64,000 nucleotides of DNA. It comes from Paenibacillus sp. FSL A5-0031. Lineage in GTDB: Bacteria > Bacillota > Bacilli > Paenibacillales > Paenibacillaceae. The notes under the pieces were generated by a model. That model saw only the letters and a list, made by a program, of their open reading frames with translations. It ran no database searches and was not told the origin of the DNA. Made by a program: the position numbers and the translations under genes. The DNA lies in assembly GCF_001956295.1 (NCBI RefSeq), contig NZ_MRTD01000018.1:89991-153990 (forward strand), given 5' to 3'. This document shows, piece after piece, positions 63,838 through 64,000 of this stretch. Numbering within the stretch: the first letter of the stretch is position 1; each line of letters opens with the position of its first letter.

Positions 63838-64000
63838 ATGCATAAAAGCATTCATTGGCATGCGTTTTTCAAAGTGAATACAGAGGAAAAGTCTCGAAAA
63901 TTACTCTCAAGATTCGAAGAGATTTGTGAGACGAATGCTGTCCTTTTATCCTGTGAACGTTATTGGAAGGATTCGGCTTTATATGATGTTGGTTTTAGCA
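63838..64000 (+). CDS. Hypothetical protein, 3' end outside window
   Basis: The ATG at 63838 opens an uninterrupted frame of 54 codons (MHKSIHWHAFFKVNTEEKSR, then a helix and SCERYWKDSALYDVGFS) to the window edge. GGGG lies 7 bases before the start. The composition is like the preceding small orphan genes. Function unknown. Confidence 0.65.
   Translation, partial: MHKSIHWHAFFKVNTEEKSRKLLSRFEEICETNAVLLSCERYWKDSALYDVGFS

Overview
The window looks like a chromosome segment of a spore-forming, low-to-mid GC Firmicute, most likely a Paenibacillus or close relative. The reasons are a gerA-type germination operon, two sensor kinase/AraC-type regulator pairs (YesM/YesN type) next to family-1 sugar ABC transporters, strong AGGAGG ribosome sites with many TTG and GTG starts, and Fur- and sigma-A-like sites. 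No RNA genes, phage, transposase or CRISPR array was seen.

Bases 1-17.7 kb form a glycoside-catabolism region. A truncated FAD-dependent oxidoreductase and a GH63/trehalase-like enzyme come first. A YesM/YesN two-component pair follows, then one long operon: solute-binding lipoprotein, two permeases, a GH2 beta-galactosidase, a short-chain dehydrogenase and a divergent pair of glycine-dehydrogenase (GcvPA/GcvPB)-like proteins. It ends at a strong terminator. The decarboxylase pair has no GcvT or GcvH partner here and is the main metabolic oddity. Bases 17.7-25.3 kb carry a TetR/MFS efflux pair, an Rrf2 regulator with an NmrA-type reductase sharing matched operators, and a minus-strand gerA operon. 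Bases 25.5-34 kb hold a second kinase/regulator/ABC sugar system with an (alpha/alpha)6-barrel glycosidase-like protein.

Bases 34-51.6 kb are regulator/effector modules: an MFS transporter, a FAD oxidoreductase with its ECF41-type sigma factor, an Old Yellow Enzyme, an MFS exporter divergent from a cysteine-rich SufR-like regulator, a 5'-damaged metallo-hydrolase, a DrrAB-like exporter, a phosphotransferase, a DUF3817-MFS fusion, a MerR-controlled hydrolase, and TetR with a YhgE/Pip-like protein.

Bases 51.6-64 kb are the most unusual. There are two palindromic repeat clusters of the same architecture, a DUF4386 gene with an in-frame amber codon, and an AraC regulator whose frame runs without a stop into a siderophore-binding lipoprotein that has its own promoter, Fur box and ribosome site. 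FecCD permeases follow. Next is a nuclease-like/winged-helix gene with a terminator-like leader, followed on its coding strand by a 37-bp tandem array and a decayed paralogue of its 3' end. A 9-bp minisatellite precedes a short-chain dehydrogenase. The window ends in small hypothetical (perhaps immunity-like) genes, one broken, separated by recurring intergenic repeats.

The best candidates for something undescribed are the nuclease-like gene with its repeat array, the paired palindromic repeats, the AraC/lipoprotein read-through frame, and the GcvP-like pair inside a sugar operon. All assignments come from reading motifs and context; no database search was run.
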